Positions 14,803 through 22,279 of a DNA stretch of 32,417 nucleotides are shown one piece after another. The notes below the pieces were generated by a model. That model was not told where the DNA came from. It did not search any database and worked only from the letters and a program-made list of their open reading frames with translations. The stretch spans positions 1-32,417 of the forward strand of contig QFQM01000036.1 in NCBI GenBank assembly GCA_003243255.1, in the 5' to 3' direction. The DNA is from Flavobacterium psychrophilum. Its GTDB lineage: Bacteria; Bacteroidota; Bacteroidia; Flavobacteriales; Flavobacteriaceae. Within the stretch, counting starts at the first letter, position 1, and each line of letters opens with the position of its first letter. The position numbers were made by a program, and so were the translations under genes.

Positions 14803-16698
14803 TCAATCCGTAGTACCATCATCTTCATCTTCCTGTTCTCTTTTTAGGTCGGCACTTTCCCACGCGTGATCCTGTGCGCCAAGTTGTGAGTATAAATCGT
14901 TACGAAGCAATTGTTCCTGCATTTCGATCTCTTCTTTAGCAGTCATTAGGAAAGCTTTTTTGTCATGGCGTTTCTCAGCTAACCTCACAATGGATTGCTC
15001 GTCATACTTCATAAAGCGCTGTCCCTGTCGTGTAGCGGTATAACGCCTGTGTCCAAGTTCTACCAATGCATCTACGCCCAAATGAACGGCACTGTACATA
15101 TTTTCCCTGTAAAAGTCGTTTACACCCATGTCTAAAAGCTCAAAGGCATCACTACGGTTACGGGCACGCGCCAGTACTTTTAAATGAGGAAAATGTTTTT
15201 TGATCATTTCTACTACCTCAAGATTAACCCGCGGGTTATCTATTGCAGCAATAAAAAGTTTGGCATTTTCACAACCTGCGGCCTTTAATAGCTCTAACCT
15301 CGAAGCATCGCCATAATATACAGTAAAGCCCATTTTTCGCAGGGAATCCACCCTGTCAGAGTCCATATCGAGTACTGTAGCTTTGATACCATTGGTTTTA
15401 AGCAGACGTACTATGGTACTTCCAAAGTTCCCGAAACCGGCGATAACTACATCATTATGTTCGTCAATTGAATCGTATTTTTCCTTTGGTTGCCTTTCTT
15501 TTACGCCAAAATAAGGATCAATCAGTTTTTCATTTATCAGCAGCAGGAATGGTGTACCCACCATACTGATGGCAATTACCGCCATCATCTGATTTGATAA
15601 TTCTTCAGGAAGAAGATTCAGCTGCAATGCAAATCCGAGTATTACAAAACCGAATTCCCCTGCCTGGCTCAAAGCAAAAGAGAACAGCAGGTTCTGGTCG
15701 GAGCTTTTCTTGTAGATTATTCCGACAATCAATAATACAAAAAACTTGATGCTGTTGAATATAGTCGTAAATATGATAATGAATGCCGGATCGGCCATGA
15801 TAAGCGTAAAGTTTACAGAAGCCCCTACACCAATAAAGAACAGTCCTAAGAGTAGTCCTTTAAACGGAGCAATATCGCCTTCCAGCTCATGCCTGAATTC
15901 ACTGTTGGCTAATACAAGTCCTGCAAGGAAAGCGCCTAAGGCCGGACTGAGTCCCACAAGCTGCATCATGAACGATACACCCATGACAAGCAATAATGCT
16001 GATGCAGTAAATAACTCCTGAAGCCTTGTTTTGGCAACAATATGCAGTAACGGAACGATAAGGTAGCGTCCTCCTAAATATACCAGGCCGATGGTTCCTA
16101 AAACGATAAGTGTTTGCAGCCATCCTTCAAGATCGGCAGTTAGTGCCTGGTTATGGGCATGGGTAGTTGCACCGTCTGAATCTGCCAGCAATGGCAAAAT
16201 AGCCATGATGGGGATTACAGCTATGTCCTGAAACAGTAATATTGCAAAAGAAGAACGCCCCATAGAGGTGTTGGTGAGGCCCTTTTCTTTTAGCGTTTGC
16301 ATTACAATAGCGGTAGAAGACAAAGTAAGTGCCAGCGAAATTACCAGCGTTGTACGCCATTCCCAGCGAAGTACGAACGAACAGGCGATAAATAGCACTA
16401 TCGCAGTTCCTAAGACCTGCAATGTACCCATACCGACTATAAATTTCCGCATGCGCCAGAATTTCTGAGGGTCAAGTTCGAGTCCGATAAGGAATAGCAT
16501 CATTACCACACCGAATTCGGCAAAGTGCATGATATCCTGACCTTCTTCACCGATGAAACCCAATACATGGGGGCCAATGATGATACCCGCGAAAAGGTAG
16601 CCCAAAATTGAGCTAAGCCCTATTTTTTTTGCAATAGGAACACATACCACGGCTGCGACAAGGTATATTATGGCCTGAAAGAAAAAACTGTCCTGCAT
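14803..16698 (-). CDS. CPA2 monovalent cation:proton antiporter, KefB/KefC type
   Basis: The 631-residue protein has about 12 membrane helices (residues 1-385) of the CPA2 antiporter fold. Motifs include SSILGYLFAGIIIGPHVLGF, ALTLSSTAIVMQTL, FLAGLVLANSEFRHELEGDI and FALSQAGEFGFVILGFALQL. A cytosolic RCK/TrkA-N domain (about 410-540) follows, with the nucleotide-binding VVIAGFGNFGSTIVRLL, the acidic strand end VLDMDSDRV and FYRENMYSAVHLGVDALVEL, which resembles the KefC segment carrying ligand-binding residues. E. coli KefB/KefC exchange K+ for H+ to acidify the cytoplasm during electrophile stress and are gated by glutathione adducts. Gating by the same ligand here is inferred. The C-terminal tail (555-631) is charged. 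It starts one base after the stop of the KefF/KefG-like gene. Confidence 0.9.
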   Translation of the reverse strand: MQDSFFFQAIIYLVAAVVCVPIAKKIGLSSILGYLFAGIIIGPHVLGFIGEEGQDIMHFAEFGVVMMLFLIGLELDPQKFWRMRKFIVGMGTLQVLGTAIVLFIACSFVLRWEWRTTLVISLALTLSSTAIVMQTLKEKGLTNTSMGRSSFAILLFQDIAVIPIMAILPLLADSDGATTHAHNQALTADLEGWLQTLIVLGTIGLVYLGGRYLIVPLLHIVAKTRLQELFTASALLLVMGVSFMMQLVGLSPALGAFLAGLVLANSEFRHELEGDIAPFKGLLLGLFFIGVGASVNFTLIMADPAFIIIFTTIFNSIKFFVLLIVGIIYKKSSDQNLLFSFALSQAGEFGFVILGFALQLNLLPEELSNQMMAVIAISMVGTPFLLLINEKLIDPYFGVKERQPKEKYDSIDEHNDVVIAGFGNFGSTIVRLLKTNGIKATVLDMDSDRVDSLRKMGFTVYYGDASRLELLKAAGCENAKLFIAAIDNPRVNLEVVEMIKKHFPHLKVLARARNRSDAFELLDMGVNDFYRENMYSAVHLGVDALVELGHRRYTATRQGQRFMKYDEQSIVRLAEKRHDKKAFLMTAKEEIEMQEQLLRNDLYSQLGAQDHAWESADLKREQEDEDDGTTD

Positions 16699-16699
16699 A

Positions 16700-17302
16700 T
16701 TATCCTAATTTTGTTTTTATCCAGTCGTTGAAATAATGGTGTTCTGATATTTCCTTTACGTTGAGGTCTTTGTGTTCCAGGTATTCAAGTACCTGTCCGT
16801 AAAGTTTAGCGTATTTCTCATAGCCTGCCTCATCCATAGAATGAGTGCCATGAACCACAAATGGCGGCATATAAATCATATTGCAAACCTTTGCCGTCTG
16901 GCAAAAAGGCTCAAGCAATTGAGGTATGGTAAAGTGATCGCGCCCCAGTGGAGTGTAATTCTCTTTACGTCCACCTGTGGTTATAACCTGTAATAGTTTT
17001 TTGTCTTTGAGGGCAAAGCCTTCTTTGCCGTAAGCCCAGCCATGTTCCAGGACGATATCTATCCACTGTTTTAGCAGGGGAGGGCAGCTGTACCAATACA
17101 TGGGATGATGCCAGATGATAATGTCGTGCAGCATTAATAGTTCCTGCTCACGTTTCATGTCGATATCAAACTCAGGATATTCCTGGTAGAGGTCGTGAAA
17201 GGTAATATTGGGTGAATCTGGTATATGGCTTACAAGCGCATTATTGGCGTTCGATTTCTCGAACAACGGATGCGCGAAGAGTATAAGGATTTTGTTTGGC
17301 AT
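16700..17302 (-). CDS. NAD(P)H-dependent oxidoreductase, KefF/KefG type
   Basis: The 200-residue flavodoxin-fold protein starts at MPNKILILFAHPLFEKSNAN, the flavin-binding first loop of the NQO/KefF family. It continues with WHHPMYWYSCPPLLKQWIDI and EHGWAYGKEGFALKDKK, then TTGGRKENY, all hallmarks of KefF/KefG-like quinone reductases. In E. coli these ancillary proteins are needed for full activity of KefC/KefB and also reduce quinones. The reading frame continues upstream to 17437, but those 45 residues are unlike the family and cross a non-coding-looking stretch, so 17302 is the start. The stop lies one base before the antiporter start, so the two are translationally coupled, oxidoreductase first. 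Confidence 0.9.
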   Translation of the reverse strand: MPNKILILFAHPLFEKSNANNALVSHIPDSPNITFHDLYQEYPEFDIDMKREQELLMLHDIIIWHHPMYWYSCPPLLKQWIDIVLEHGWAYGKEGFALKDKKLLQVITTGGRKENYTPLGRDHFTIPQLLEPFCQTAKVCNMIYMPPFVVHGTHSMDEAGYEKYAKLYGQVLEYLEHKDLNVKEISEHHYFNDWIKTKLG

Positions 17303-17378
17303 ATAAACTTGTTTGTTATTGATTAAAACAAGGTGATACCGCAATATAAGGATTTTTGTCCGGTTTTTTGATAGTATA

Positions 17379-17402
17379 CAGTCGCAGTCGCAGTTTTCAG
17401 TG
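17379..17402 (+). repeat. CAGTCGCAGT-like repeat, copy 3 (not next to a stop codon)
   Basis: The element reads CAGTCGCAGTCGCAGTTTTC followed by AG. It faces an inverted copy at 17505-17533, so that the two bracket the purB terminator. This is the only copy that is not adjacent to a stop codon. Confidence 0.6.
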
Positions 17403-17421
17403 CTTTTTAAGGATATAAAAT

Positions 17422-17458
17422 AAAAAAAAAGAGACATAACTAATGTTACATCTCTTTT
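17422..17458 (-). terminator. purB: Probable terminator of purB
   Basis: Minus-strand AAAAGAGA and TCTCTTTT (17427-17434 with 17451-17458) form an 8-base-pair stem, extended by a 4-base-pair inner stem past a small internal loop. The T run continues on its 3' side. It lies about 80 bases past the purB stop. Confidence 0.65.
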
Positions 17459-17483
17459 GAATTTTATAGCGGTATGCAGTTAA

Positions 17484-17505
17484 CCTGCCTCTGCCGGCAG
17501 ACAGG
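17484..17505. repeat. CCTGCC-TCTGCCGGCAGA-CAGG near-palindrome
   Basis: A 22-base near-perfect palindrome centred on GCCGGC, located between the purB stop and its terminator. It is of the type of small interspersed palindromes seen between genes in Flavobacterium (from memory). Confidence 0.55.
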
Positions 17506-17533
17506 CTGAAAACCGTGACTGCGACTGCGAACT
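17505..17533 (-). repeat. Stop-proximal CAGTCGCAGT-like repeat, copy 4
   Basis: On the minus strand AGTTCGCAGTCGCAGTCACG followed by GTTTTCAG begins two bases after the purB stop codon. It is inverted relative to the copy at 17379-17402. Confidence 0.65.
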
Positions 17534-17535
17534 AA

Positions 17536-18888
17536 TTAAGCGTGTATCCCAAGGTAATTGGCAGGAGTGATTTTTAATAGTTCTGCTTTTATTTCGTCAC
17601 TTACGTTCAGGTTGTTGATGAACGCGTGCATAGATTCTTTATTGATAACCGTATTTGTTCTTGTAAGGTCTTTAAGTGCCTCATAAGGGTTAGGGTAAGC
17701 TTCACGACGAAGGATTGTCTGGATAGCCTCAGCTACTACAGCCCAGTTTTTCTCAAGATCTTCGTGGAATTTCTCCTCGTTAAGAAGAAGCTTGTTTAAT
17801 CCTTTAAGGGTTGCTTCGAAAGATATGATAGTGTGTCCCATTGGTACACCTACATTACGGAGTACTGTACTGTCGGTAAGGTCACGCTGTAGTCTTGAAA
17901 TAGGCAGTTTAGCCGAAAGGTGCTCAAAAATGGCGTTAGCTATGCCCAGGTTACCTTCAGAGTTTTCAAAGTCGATAGGGTTAACTTTATGTGGCATAGC
18001 CGAAGATCCGATCTCACCGGCTTTGATTTTCTGTTTGAAGTAATCCATAGACACATATGTCCAGATATCCCTGTCAAGGTCGATAAGGATAGTGTTGATA
18101 CGCTTAAGTGCATCAAAGAACGCAGCAAAGTGATCGTAATGTTCAATTTGCGTTGTAGGGAACGAATGTTTAAGTCCGAGTGTACCTTCTACGAAGTCAT
18201 TACCGAATTTTCTCCAGTCATTTTTAGGATATGCAATAAAGTGTGCGTTAAAGTTACCTGTAGCACCACCAAATTTAGCAGCGAACGGCACGTTGAAAAG
18301 CAAACGCATCTGCTCTTCCAAACGCTCAACAAATACATGGATCTCTTTACCAAGACGGGTAGGAGAGGCCGGTTGTCCGTGAGTACGGGCAAGCATAGGT
18401 ACATCTTTCCACTCAATGCTAAGCTCTTTCAGTTTTGCAATAACACTGATTAGCGATGGCATGTATACGTTTTCGAACGCTTCTTTTGTAGAAAGCGGAA
18501 TAGCAGTGTTGTTGATGTCCTGAGAAGTCAGTCCGAAGTGGATGAATTCTTTGTGAGCATCAAGACCAAGCTTGTCGAAAGCGGCTTTAATAAAGTATTC
18601 CACGGCTTTAACGTCGTGGTTTGTTGTTTTTTCGATCTCTTTTATCTGAAGTGCATCGTTAGCAGAAAAGTTCCTGTAGATATCACGTAGCGGCTCAAAA
18701 GCATCTTTACTTACGCCGGTAAGCTGAGGTAATGGCAGTTCGCAAAGAGCGATAAAGTACTCGATCTCTACAAGCACGCGGTATTTTATTAGTGCTTCTT
18801 CTGAGAAATAAGCAGCTAAAGGAGCAGTTTTGTTTCTGTAACGGCCGTCTATAGGCGATATGGCATTCAGTTCAGATAAATTTTGCAT
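17536..18888 (-). CDS. purB: Adenylosuccinate lyase
   Basis: The 450-residue protein is a fumarase/aspartase-superfamily lyase that splits SAICAR and adenylosuccinate in purine synthesis. It opens with LSELNAISPIDGRYRNKT, which is diagnostic of PurB. It keeps KTTNHDVKAVEYFI, HFGLTSQDINNTA, the histidine region ARTHGQPASPT (His170) and the superfamily signature GSSAMPHKVNP (294-304) with the catalytic loop serine. The length is normal. An upstream in-frame ATG at 18918 would add ten residues with no family similarity, and the -7 element at 18916-18923 overlaps it, so 18888 is preferred. The gene is on its own transcript, ended by the hairpin near 17440. Confidence 0.95.
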   Translation of the reverse strand: MQNLSELNAISPIDGRYRNKTAPLAAYFSEEALIKYRVLVEIEYFIALCELPLPQLTGVSKDAFEPLRDIYRNFSANDALQIKEIEKTTNHDVKAVEYFIKAAFDKLGLDAHKEFIHFGLTSQDINNTAIPLSTKEAFENVYMPSLISVIAKLKELSIEWKDVPMLARTHGQPASPTRLGKEIHVFVERLEEQMRLLFNVPFAAKFGGATGNFNAHFIAYPKNDWRKFGNDFVEGTLGLKHSFPTTQIEHYDHFAAFFDALKRINTILIDLDRDIWTYVSMDYFKQKIKAGEIGSSAMPHKVNPIDFENSEGNLGIANAIFEHLSAKLPISRLQRDLTDSTVLRNVGVPMGHTIISFEATLKGLNKLLLNEEKFHEDLEKNWAVVAEAIQTILRREAYPNPYEALKDLTRTNTVINKESMHAFINNLNVSDEIKAELLKITPANYLGIHA

Positions 18889-18915
18889 GTGTTTAAGTGT
18901 CAAAATTAGAAGCCG

Positions 18916-18923
18916 CAAATATA
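18916..18923 (-). promoter_or_regulatory. purB: Candidate -7 element for purB
   Basis: Minus-strand TATATTTG matches TAnnTTTG 27 bases upstream of the start. A second match, TAATTTTG, lies at 18908-18901. No TTG at the usual distance was found for either. Confidence 0.45.
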
Positions 18924-19012
18924 GGCTTTTATAGGCAATCTAAAAAAGGAGTAGCCGGTTAATTGCACTAAAAGTTTGAGTATATTGGCAGTATAACATA
19001 AAGTTTTGTAAA

Positions 19013-19954
19013 ATGACGGAATACCTTACTCGTACGTTTAAGATTACCTTATTCACAATAGCATTTTTTTGTTTTTCGGCAGTATGCCTTTCGCAGAATA
19101 AACGCGATATTTTTATAAAAAATGAAGTGCAGCCATTGCTGAATTCTCAGGATATTAGTGATGCGGAATACAAGCAACTCAAAACGGCTATACTGACGCT
19201 TGAGAAAGAATATGGTTATGAAACCAATCTTAAAAAACGACTATTGGAGATTGCTTATATCCATAAGGATGTTGATTTTTTTAAGGCTGAACTCAGTATG
19301 TTGGTAAAAGAGTATGGCTTTGATGTGGCTTACATGCGCGAAACCGAAAGCTATTATCCCGCAATAATGAAAGGCGAACTCGCAGCCTGGTTTAAAACCA
19401 TGTATCTGAAAAATCACATGGAGTGGCTCAATAATAATTTTGATAAACAGATAGAGTTGCGAAAACTAAATACTATCCACGAAAAAGATCAGTTTATTAC
19501 TAGATTTGCCATGAATGTGCTTGCTATTTCTTCCCTCGACAGTCTGGAACAGGCAGCGGTGAAGGATAAGCTTTCGGAATATTATCTCTCTAACATTTCA
19601 CCTTTACTTGAGAGTGCGTCAAAGCGGGGTATATTTATTAACGAGGGTAATTTCGCAGTATTACAAAACGGCTATGACACAGCTTTGATACATAATTTCC
19701 AGTTTCAGCGCAATATGGATACTGTTTGGAGTAAATTATTCCCCTATATCAAAAAATCATACGGGCAAAATGAAATTACGAATGTAATTTTCCAAAATTA
19801 TGATTTTTACCATTACCAGCACTATGGGTCGCAGGTGTTTGATTCTTATACCTATGATGAAATACGTGAACAGTTCAGGCAAAAGCAAAACCCTATCCCA
19901 ACAAAGGACAGGGCGTGGCTTGATGCTTTTAAAAAAGAATTTGGATGGAAATAA
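19013..19954 (+). CDS. Secreted protein of unknown function
   Basis: The 313-residue product begins with a signal peptide of about 28 residues (basic MTEYLTRTFK, hydrophobic core LFTIAFFCFSAV, ending CLSQN). The mature protein is rich in charged and aromatic residues and looks mostly helical, with segments such as DAEYKQLKTAILTLEKEYGY and IELRKLNTIHEKDQFI. I do not recognise a domain; a helical-repeat architecture is possible but I could not align units. A cysteine in the signal region (AVCLSQ) is not a good lipobox. The gene is divergent from purB and stands alone. Small palindromes follow its stop codon. Confidence 0.72.
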   Translation: MTEYLTRTFKITLFTIAFFCFSAVCLSQNKRDIFIKNEVQPLLNSQDISDAEYKQLKTAILTLEKEYGYETNLKKRLLEIAYIHKDVDFFKAELSMLVKEYGFDVAYMRETESYYPAIMKGELAAWFKTMYLKNHMEWLNNNFDKQIELRKLNTIHEKDQFITRFAMNVLAISSLDSLEQAAVKDKLSEYYLSNISPLLESASKRGIFINEGNFAVLQNGYDTALIHNFQFQRNMDTVWSKLFPYIKKSYGQNEITNVIFQNYDFYHYQHYGSQVFDSYTYDEIREQFRQKQNPIPTKDRAWLDAFKKEFGWK

Positions 19955-19970
19955 GCAGGATATTGTTTAA

Positions 19971-20010
19971 GCCTCAGCGAGGCAATATATTTATAGCGCA
20001 TGAAATCATG
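19971..20010. repeat. Pair of small palindromes between convergent genes
   Basis: GCCTCAGCGAGGC (19971-19983) and CATGAAATCATG (19999-20010) are both self-complementary. They lie in the 84-base gap between two convergent genes. The first could act as a weak terminator hairpin, but no T run follows. Confidence 0.5.
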
Positions 20011-20038
20011 TATCAGGATAAAGTTCTTAACAATGTTT

Positions 20039-20524
20039 CTATTCGTATTTTTTAAAAATATTTTTAATTTCTATTACAGTGTATATAATTAATCCTATAG
20101 TGAGTAGTATTATAATATATGTTATATAATTATGTTCTTTGATAGTGTAAATTGTTTTATCGTTTATTTCTATTTGTACGGGATTTACATTATTATCACT
20201 ATACCATAATTTGATGGGTTTTCCAATGTTTTCTTTGTTGGTTAGGTGTTTCCAATATTCAGAATAATCATGTAGGTACCATTCAGTTTCATCATTTAAT
20301 TGTAATACGAGTGTGTAACTAATTTTAGTTTTAGATTTTATAGTGTATTCTTCTGTTTTATATCTTGTGCTAAACAGATAGCCTTTTTTCAAATTATAGT
20401 CATTTATATCTTTAAAAAGGTCATGAACTAATTTGAAGCAAATGATTACTAAGAGTAATGTGAAAAAAACTAACGAAACGGTGCGGCTTTTTTCTCTGAA
20501 TTCAAAATAAGAATGTTTTTCCAA
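20039..20524 (-). CDS. AT-rich two-helix membrane protein of unknown function
   Basis: The 161-residue product has one membrane helix near the N-terminus (TVSLVFFTLLLVIICFKLV, residues 15-33) and one near the C-terminus (ITYIIILLTIGLIIYTVI). Between them is a domain of about 90 residues with a beta-like pattern (ISYTLVLQLNDETEWYLHDY, GKPIKLWYSDNN). This layout recalls DUF3592-type envelope proteins, but the match is too weak to name. Base composition is unusual: only 19 of the first 120 bases from 20041 are G or C. The gene starts 8 bases after the sirtuin stop and is probably co-transcribed with it. Its composition suggests a later arrival. Confidence 0.7.
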   Translation of the reverse strand: MEKHSYFEFREKSRTVSLVFFTLLLVIICFKLVHDLFKDINDYNLKKGYLFSTRYKTEEYTIKSKTKISYTLVLQLNDETEWYLHDYSEYWKHLTNKENIGKPIKLWYSDNNVNPVQIEINDKTIYTIKEHNYITYIIILLTIGLIIYTVIEIKNIFKKYE

Positions 20525-20532
20525 TGTAATGT

Positions 20533-21219
20533 TTAATTATTTCTCAATCTTTTCCTCACAACCGCCATACCTTCACTTGCTGTCATGGGTATTACGTCAA
20601 TAGAGTTGCGCAGGTGTGGAATACTTGCTGGTTTTGGGTCTATGTAAAATATTGGTGATGAAGGTTTTGCATAATCTACCAACCCTGCGGCAGGATATAC
20701 CTGCATTGATGTGCCTACTATTACAATGTAATCGGCTTCTTTTACTATATCGGCAGCTTCTGTAATTGCGTGAACCATTTCACCAAACCATACGATATGA
20801 GGGCGTAGCTGATGTCCGTCGGTATGCAGGTCGCCTACATTAATATCGGTTTTCCATTCAATGATATCATCTTCATTATGAACGCTTCGGGCTTTCAGGA
20901 GTTCGCCGTGCAAATGCAGCACTTTAGTACTTCCGGCACGTTCGTGCAGGTCGTCTACATTTTGGGTTATGATGTGCACGTCAAAATCTTTTTCAAGTTC
21001 TGCTGCAATAATATGTCCCTGATTGGGTTGTACTTCAAAGAGCTGCCTGCGGCGTTGGTTGTAAAAATCGAGTACGAGTGCGTTGTTCTTTTGCCAGCCT
21101 TCGGGAGATGCTACTTCCATTACATCATGGCCTTCCCATAATCCTCCGGCATCGCGAAAGGTCTTTATGCCGCTTTCGGCACTCATGCCTGCTCCTGAAA
21201 GTATTACCAGTTTTTTCAT
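20533..21219 (-). CDS. NAD-dependent deacylase of the sirtuin family, without zinc cysteines
   Basis: The 228-residue protein has the Sir2 core: LSGAGMSAESGIKTFRDAGG (NAD binding, residues 8-27), TQNVDDLHERAGS, catalytic His104 in HLHGEL, RPHIVWFGEMV and GTSMQVYPAAGLV. The FYNQRRR segment holds Tyr53 and Arg56, the Y-x-x-R pair that in CobB/SIRT5-type enzymes recognises succinyl-lysine, so deacetylase and desuccinylase activity are both plausible. The stretch where sirtuins normally carry four zinc cysteines (between HLHGEL and RPHIVWF) has none, and no cysteine occurs anywhere in the protein. Length and the rest of the fold are intact, so a working enzyme stabilised without zinc is likely. 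It is followed closely by an AT-rich membrane protein gene. Confidence 0.9.
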   Translation of the reverse strand: MKKLVILSGAGMSAESGIKTFRDAGGLWEGHDVMEVASPEGWQKNNALVLDFYNQRRRQLFEVQPNQGHIIAAELEKDFDVHIITQNVDDLHERAGSTKVLHLHGELLKARSVHNEDDIIEWKTDINVGDLHTDGHQLRPHIVWFGEMVHAITEAADIVKEADYIVIVGTSMQVYPAAGLVDYAKPSSPIFYIDPKPASIPHLRNSIDVIPMTASEGMAVVRKRLRNN

Positions 21220-21250
21220 GTCTGTGTTGAATAATGTAAATATCGTATTT

Positions 21251-21274
21251 GCAGAGACGTAGCGTTGCTACACC
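21251..21274. repeat. Decayed GAGACGTAGC palindromic element
   Basis: GCAGAGACGTAGCGTTGCTA is one arm and loop of the palindrome family seen intact at 23599-23625 and 24653-24683, but the second arm has lost its match after GCTAC. It is upstream of the sirtuin start. Confidence 0.5.
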
Positions 21275-21310
21275 TTTGTTGTCAAAAATAAATCAGAACT
21301 ATTATATTTT

Positions 21311-21399
21311 ACCACAAAGTGCACAAAGTTTTTACACTATGTTCACAAAGCTTTGTCCCGATAGCTATCGGGATGGTGATACCTTAGGTTCTTTGTGGT
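21311..21399. repeat. Inverted-repeat element bounded by ACCACAAAG / CTTTGTGGT
   Basis: Nine-base exact terminal inverted repeats (21311-21319 and 21391-21399) enclose further cacaaag words and an 18-base perfect palindrome, TCCCGATAGCTATCGGGA (21356-21373). No protein is encoded. It looks like a small non-autonomous or interspersed element between the anti-sigma and sirtuin genes. Confidence 0.65.
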
Positions 21400-21420
21400 T
21401 TAATAATCCAGGATAATATT

Positions 21421-21460
21421 CAAATAAAAAAGTGCGCTGAGTTTTCACAAAGCGCACTTT
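21421..21460 (-). terminator. Intrinsic terminator of the sigma/anti-sigma operon
   Basis: Minus-strand AAAGTGCGCT and AGCGCACTTT (arms at 21429-21438 and 21451-21460) form a 10-base-pair stem with a 12-base loop, followed by TTTTATTTG. It starts 25 bases past the anti-sigma stop codon. Confidence 0.82.
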
Positions 21461-21484
21461 ACAGTTTATAAATTTTTCAGCTTA

Positions 21485-22279
21485 TTAGCTTTTTACTTCT
21501 CCTAAAGTATACAGTTGTTCCATAGTAGGTGTTGCGCTACCGCCTGTAGGCTCAAGGGTGATACCAAAGGCCTGTACGCCTTCAAAGTTATCCACCTGAA
21601 TGATTCCCTGGCTATCGGCAACCTTATTCTTGTCAAGTACCCCAATGCTGGTTGGTGTAAGCGGGTTAAGCGTCAATGCCCATACCTGATACTCTTTTCC
21701 TTCCGGTGCTTCCGGCAAACCGGCGATATCCACAAACACTTCATTGTCTGCATCGTTCATATAGATCTTCGCATACGAGTCAGGAGACACCTGTTGTCCG
21801 CCAAGGTTTACAATCGCACTGTTTTTGGCACGGATAACACGTAATGCTTTTTCTTTTTGCTCGTTGTCTTTTGATGTGCTTGCAAAAAGCTGTTCGTACT
21901 TATCGCGCTCTTTGGTAACAGCTTCTTTCTGTTCTACTTCCTGATCATACATAAAGTACTGTACACCTAAACAGCCCAGTAGTACTATAGCTGCAGCCCA
22001 GCCGATGTATGAAGCAGCACTCCTGCGTGGCTGTAGCTGTACAACGCTGTCGGTACCGTGCTTGTCGATAAGTTCCCTGCGTATCCTGTGGTATACCTCC
22101 GGTGATAAATTCGGTGATACACTATAAGACAGATCGATAATCGCTTTTTCTATGGATAGTATCTCGGCTCTGACCTCGGCATGCTGGCGGGCCATTTCCT
22201 GTACTTCCCTGTTTTCTTCTTCGGTGGTTACGCCAAAGATATAAAGCTCTAAAATTCCTGAGTTGATAAATTCTTCCAT
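21485..22279 (-). CDS. Anti-sigma factor, RskA-like, membrane-bound
   Basis: The 264-residue protein has a cytoplasmic N-terminal segment (GILELYIFGVTTEEENREVQ, helices to about 65) typical of RskA-like anti-sigma factors. One membrane helix follows (about 91-110, YIGWAAAIVLLGCLGVQYF), then a coiled-coil-like linker (112-150) and a periplasmic RskA-type domain (about 155-262) with EGKEYQVWALTLNPLTPTSI and AFGITLEPTGGSATPT. There is no HxxxCxxC zinc motif. It is expected to hold the ECF sigma factor encoded just upstream at the membrane until regulated proteolysis releases it. The signal is unknown. The start codon overlaps the sigma stop codon by one base (TAATG). Confidence 0.9.
   Translation of the reverse strand: MEEFINSGILELYIFGVTTEEENREVQEMARQHAEVRAEILSIEKAIIDLSYSVSPNLSPEVYHRIRRELIDKHGTDSVVQLQPRRSAASYIGWAAAIVLLGCLGVQYFMYDQEVEQKEAVTKERDKYEQLFASTSKDNEQKEKALRVIRAKNSAIVNLGGQQVSPDSYAKIYMNDADNEVFVDIAGLPEAPEGKEYQVWALTLNPLTPTSIGVLDKNKVADSQGIIQVDNFEGVQAFGITLEPTGGSATPTMEQLYTLGEVKS

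Noticed and set aside
17303..17437. Upstream extension of the KefF/KefG-type oxidoreductase
   Set aside because: The extra 45 residues are unlike the family, cysteine- and leucine-rich, and cover an intergenic repeat.
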